Source: Glandiceps talaboti (Eukaryota; Hemichordata; Enteropneusta; Spengelidae). Taken from it: a stretch of DNA of 64,000 nt. Below are positions 61,164 through 64,000 of the stretch, piece by piece. Each line of letters starts with the position of its first letter. The first letter of the stretch is position 1. The stretch is from contig NC_135549.1 in the NCBI RefSeq assembly GCF_964340395.1, positions 26,902,095-26,966,094 on the forward strand, in the 5' to 3' direction. The position numbers were made by a program, and so were the translations under genes. Below the pieces are notes generated by a model. That model worked only from the letters and a program-made list of their open reading frames with translations, was not told the DNA's origin and did not search any database.

Positions 61164-63915
61164 CAACCACACCAGTCTTCACTTCAGTGTGGCCGTGGAG
61201 CTACGACCGAAGACAAACCAAAAGATGGCGGATGTCTTGGTTGGTTGGTTGTCCTTGGCGCCTTTGTGTGTGCTATGTTCGTGTTCGGTGTCTTTCAAGC
61301 AATCGGACCTATCTTCGTTGTATTACAGAAACATTTCAACCAAACATCAGCTGGTGTATCATGGATTATGTCTCTCATGGTTTTCTTACAGTTTGGGCTA
61401 GGTATGTTCGTACATTGATCAATCAGTCAATCAATCAATCAAAGAATTTATATAGCGCCTGAATCCATTACTCAGAATGTTCAAAGGCACTTTACAGGAC
61501 ACTAAAAATAGTTCTTATCAAAATGCTCTCATAAAAAGATGAGTCTTAATGTCTTTCCTGAACTTGTCCAGGGTTGGTGATTGACGCAGAGCAACCGGAA
61601 GACTGTTCCATAATTGCGGGGCAGCGCGTGAAAAAGCACGTTCACCATAGGATTTAAGTTTGCAGGGTGGGATGTGTAATACACCTTTGTTGTTGGAGCG
61701 AAGTACACGTGGAGAATGCTTATAACTGATCAGATCCGATATGTAACTAGGTGCAGCATTGTTGAGAGCTTTGTAGGTCATCAAGAGTATTTTGTAATGT
61801 ATTCTGTAGTAGACTGGTAGCCGATGTAGATCCTTGATACTGTGTTTATGTTTATATTTATGTTTATGTTTAGGTGCAAGAGTGTGTATTTGTACGTGTA
61901 TATATGCATGTGTATGTGTATTATTGGTATCAGGCATAGCCACAGTAGCAAACTGTGATAAAAAGTCCTAAATAGCTATAACAAATCACAATGCTATCGC
62001 TAGCGACGAATTGACAATTTCCCTCATTTCATAGACGGGGAAGGTCTATGCTCATTTCTACTAACAAACTCGTCAAAAGCAAACTCGTCTGTCTTTCCTT
62101 TTGATAGTTGGTGCTAGAACCTCCTAAAGCATAGAAAGTTGTAATTCCTAATAGCCTAGCTACTAGACCTTCGGGCTTTCTTCTGCTAGGACAACGAAAC
62201 AAAAGGTCGCTTGGACCTAAAAAAGTCGACGGTGTTTAGCCTAAACTCCACGGCAGCTAGACTATAAATCCTAATTGCTGTCGCTTTTACTCATTGGACT
62301 GCAGACGACCACTTGTGACCCGCTAGTAGTAAGCTATAGTAATGACCAAATGTTGATCGTTGAACTTCTTAATATTCATGAATATGGCTGACAAATCACA
62401 GCCACCGTAATAGACCGTAATAGGACCCAACATATCGCACTATCAATGGAACAATTATTTTCAGCATGCTTGTCAAGTTATGTTTTTAGTTCTGCAGTCT
62501 AGATTACACATTCTCGCCACAGAATTAATAAGTTTGAGGATTTAAGCATTGATTGAAAGGTTGCTCCTAAAACATCAGCTTATCACTTCTTTAGACACTA
62601 TTCTTACTAAGTTGTAACTTACATTCCACCCTGCAGAATGAGTGATCGATCATGCTTAAATAGGTTCTCATCATCTCTGACTATATGGCTTCCACTCCAT
62701 ACAGAGTTGGACTAATTCTAGTTGAAACAGAATTGGGCTATTTCTAGTTGAAACGTCATATTTTCAATATAGTTTAGGAATTTTGGAACTAATTTCAAAG
62801 GTAATGTAGAGGTAATACTTTCAATTTTAACTAGCTACGTCCAAACGTCCAGGCGACGAATACTAGTAGCCAGACAGCTGATAGCGAACCCCAAACGGGA
62901 GAGTGAGCACTTGATAGACACACATGGCAACATGGTCTGACTCGACAAAAAAATCTAATTATTATAATTAATATTTCCACATGTTGTCATCTTGCATGAC
63001 AAGAACTGAATTACAATTGTTACTTTTTAGTCAATTGACTGTCTCAAAAATATCAAAGAACGCGCCAACCTTAGGTTTACCAGACAAGGAAGTATAAATT
63101 TGGCGATGATCTCCTAAGATAATGGTAACTCACACAAAAAAAATGTAACAATATTGGTAAAGATGTTTTGTCACACCATTGACGCCAATGTCACGACGAT
63201 TGATGTAACGCTGTTGGTAAGATTTTTGTCTAGCCAGACGTTAAAATGTAGCAATGTTAATGTGATTTTTGTCGAGCCAGGCGACGTTTTGTTTCAGGGT
63301 TTCTTTATGATTTTCGTTGTATGATGCATTTACTCTTTAACATTATATTTTTTGATAATTACTTGTACAGGACATTGGGCGAGGACTGCATAGAGAGCAA
63401 AAAGAGTTGCTAAACATTATGCAAATTTGATGGGTTTAATTCCAAACTTTCACTAAGAAGACTTGATTCAACACCGTGAAATGTATTCGTGAAAATTCAC
63501 TCCCACCTTTTACCCCAAAGTGCCTACAAGACCATTTTCCAGTGAAGAAATATTGGAACTAGGCTATTCTCCTTTAATCCGTATTTCCGTATATATACAG
63601 CTTTGCAACAATAAACAACTCACAAAAGGCAAATATTTTACAGGCCCTACTCAAAGTCAGAAATGAAACAAATTTCATGAGTAAGGATTGTCAAAGACGG
63701 ATAATAAAGACATCTGTACAGACCCTCAGTGAAAATAAGCCTATCTTCACTTAAATGTTTTTGTTTTACAGGTCCAATAGCCCCTATTTTTGTCAAGAAA
63801 TTTGGATATCGAATGACGGTGATGATTGGAAGTATAGTGTCGACTCTTGGTTTCTTCTTGAGTGCTTTCACGTCGAATGTTGAGTTCCTCTATTTCAGTA
63901 TTGGAATTCTTGTTG
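61116..63915 (+). CDS. SLC16 (monocarboxylate transporter) family gene, 5' part
   Basis: Two exons are visible: 61116-61401 and 63772-63915, joined G|GT in phase. The gene continues beyond the right edge. The ATG at 61116 is followed by seven His and seven Gln codons (CAC/CAT then CAA), then a hydrophilic stretch and KDGGCLGWLVVLGAFVC. That resembles the family signature D-G-G-W-G-W-x-V-x at the start of TM1, with a Cys-Leu in place of the first Trp. FQAIGPIFVVLQKHFN and SLMVFLQFGLG follow. Exon 2 gives GPIAPIFVKKFGYRMTVMIG and STLGFFLSAF, covering TM2 to TM4. Known relatives are plasma-membrane carriers of monocarboxylates, thyroid hormone, aromatic amino acids or creatine; the subtype cannot be set from this piece. 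Confidence 0.9.
61415..61840 (-). mobile_element. L2-like LINE 3' fragment
   Basis: The minus strand encodes LHRLPVYYRIHYKILLMTY, KALNNAAPSYISDLI, CKLKSYGERAFSRAAPQLW, NSLPVALRQSP and FRKDIKTHLFMRAF, then stop. This is the standard C-terminus of CR1/L2-group polymerases. The 3' UTR contains GGCGCTATATAAATTC and ends in TGATTGAT tandem units, the usual L2-type tail. The 5' side is truncated near 61840, next to a TTTATG-rich stretch. It is intact over about 110 residues, so fairly young. Confidence 0.88.
61843..63771. other. SLC16-like gene intron 1 beyond the L2 fragment
   Basis: No exon was recognised. At 63140-63300 three imperfect units share ATGTAAC or TGTAGCAATGTT, GATTTTTGTC and GAGCCAG. 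The rest shows no clear repeats. Confidence 0.5.
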
Positions 63916-64000
63916 GTAAGATAATTAAATGATTAGTTCAACGTTTTGGGGTTGGGACGGTACATGTGGGGTTATGGACTTATGGTCGGGGGAGGGGGGG

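Noticed and set aside
61088-61462. Plus-strand frame in a second register over SLC16 exon 1 (poly-Pro/poly-Thr)
   Set aside because: It is an out-of-frame reading of the CAC/CAA tract. The frame from 61116 has the family motifs and the correct splice phase.

Overview
The window is animal nuclear DNA. It has intron-rich genes with GT-AG splice sites, an AT-rich background, many microsatellites, non-LTR retrotransposons and small inverted-repeat elements. A marine invertebrate fits best: the main genes are ZIFL-like facilitators, for which I know no vertebrate counterpart, together with a CTHRC1-like relic and an SLC16-like gene. I cannot name the species; a hemichordate, cephalochordate or lophotrochozoan would all fit.

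The core is a head-to-head pair of paralogous major facilitator superfamily (MFS) genes resembling plant ZINC INDUCED FACILITATOR-LIKE transporters. Paralog A is on the minus strand (22133 down to 954, 13 exons, about 625 residues). Paralog B is on the plus strand (30770 to 58300, 14 exons, about 816 residues). I joined the exons by hand. Every intron position and phase agrees between the two genes, and most exon lengths are identical. They differ in the central cytoplasmic loop, a large glycosylation-rich loop before TM10, the C-terminus and the MFS motif C region.

The 8.6 kb between the two first exons holds a nearly complete LINE on the minus strand (about 24612-29480). Its ORF1 and ORF2 lie in one frame, separated by a single TAG, and ORF2 has no early ATG. 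The introns hold degenerate LINE pieces, a 1.1 kb Harbinger-like element with TTA target duplications, fold-back elements and microsatellite-carrying repeats.

The most unusual pattern is in the introns of both paralogs. Short tandem arrays directly follow exons 2 and 3, and their units are copies of the exon's own 3' end plus its 5' splice site. A separate 44-bp minisatellite brackets the large-loop exon of B and also follows the same exon in A.

The last intron of B contains an antisense, disabled CTHRC1-like collagen pseudogene (56440-57120). From 61116 to the right edge runs the 5' part of an SLC16 (monocarboxylate transporter family) gene, with an L2-like LINE tail 15 bases beyond its first splice donor. 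I recognised no rRNA, tRNA or CRISPR array.
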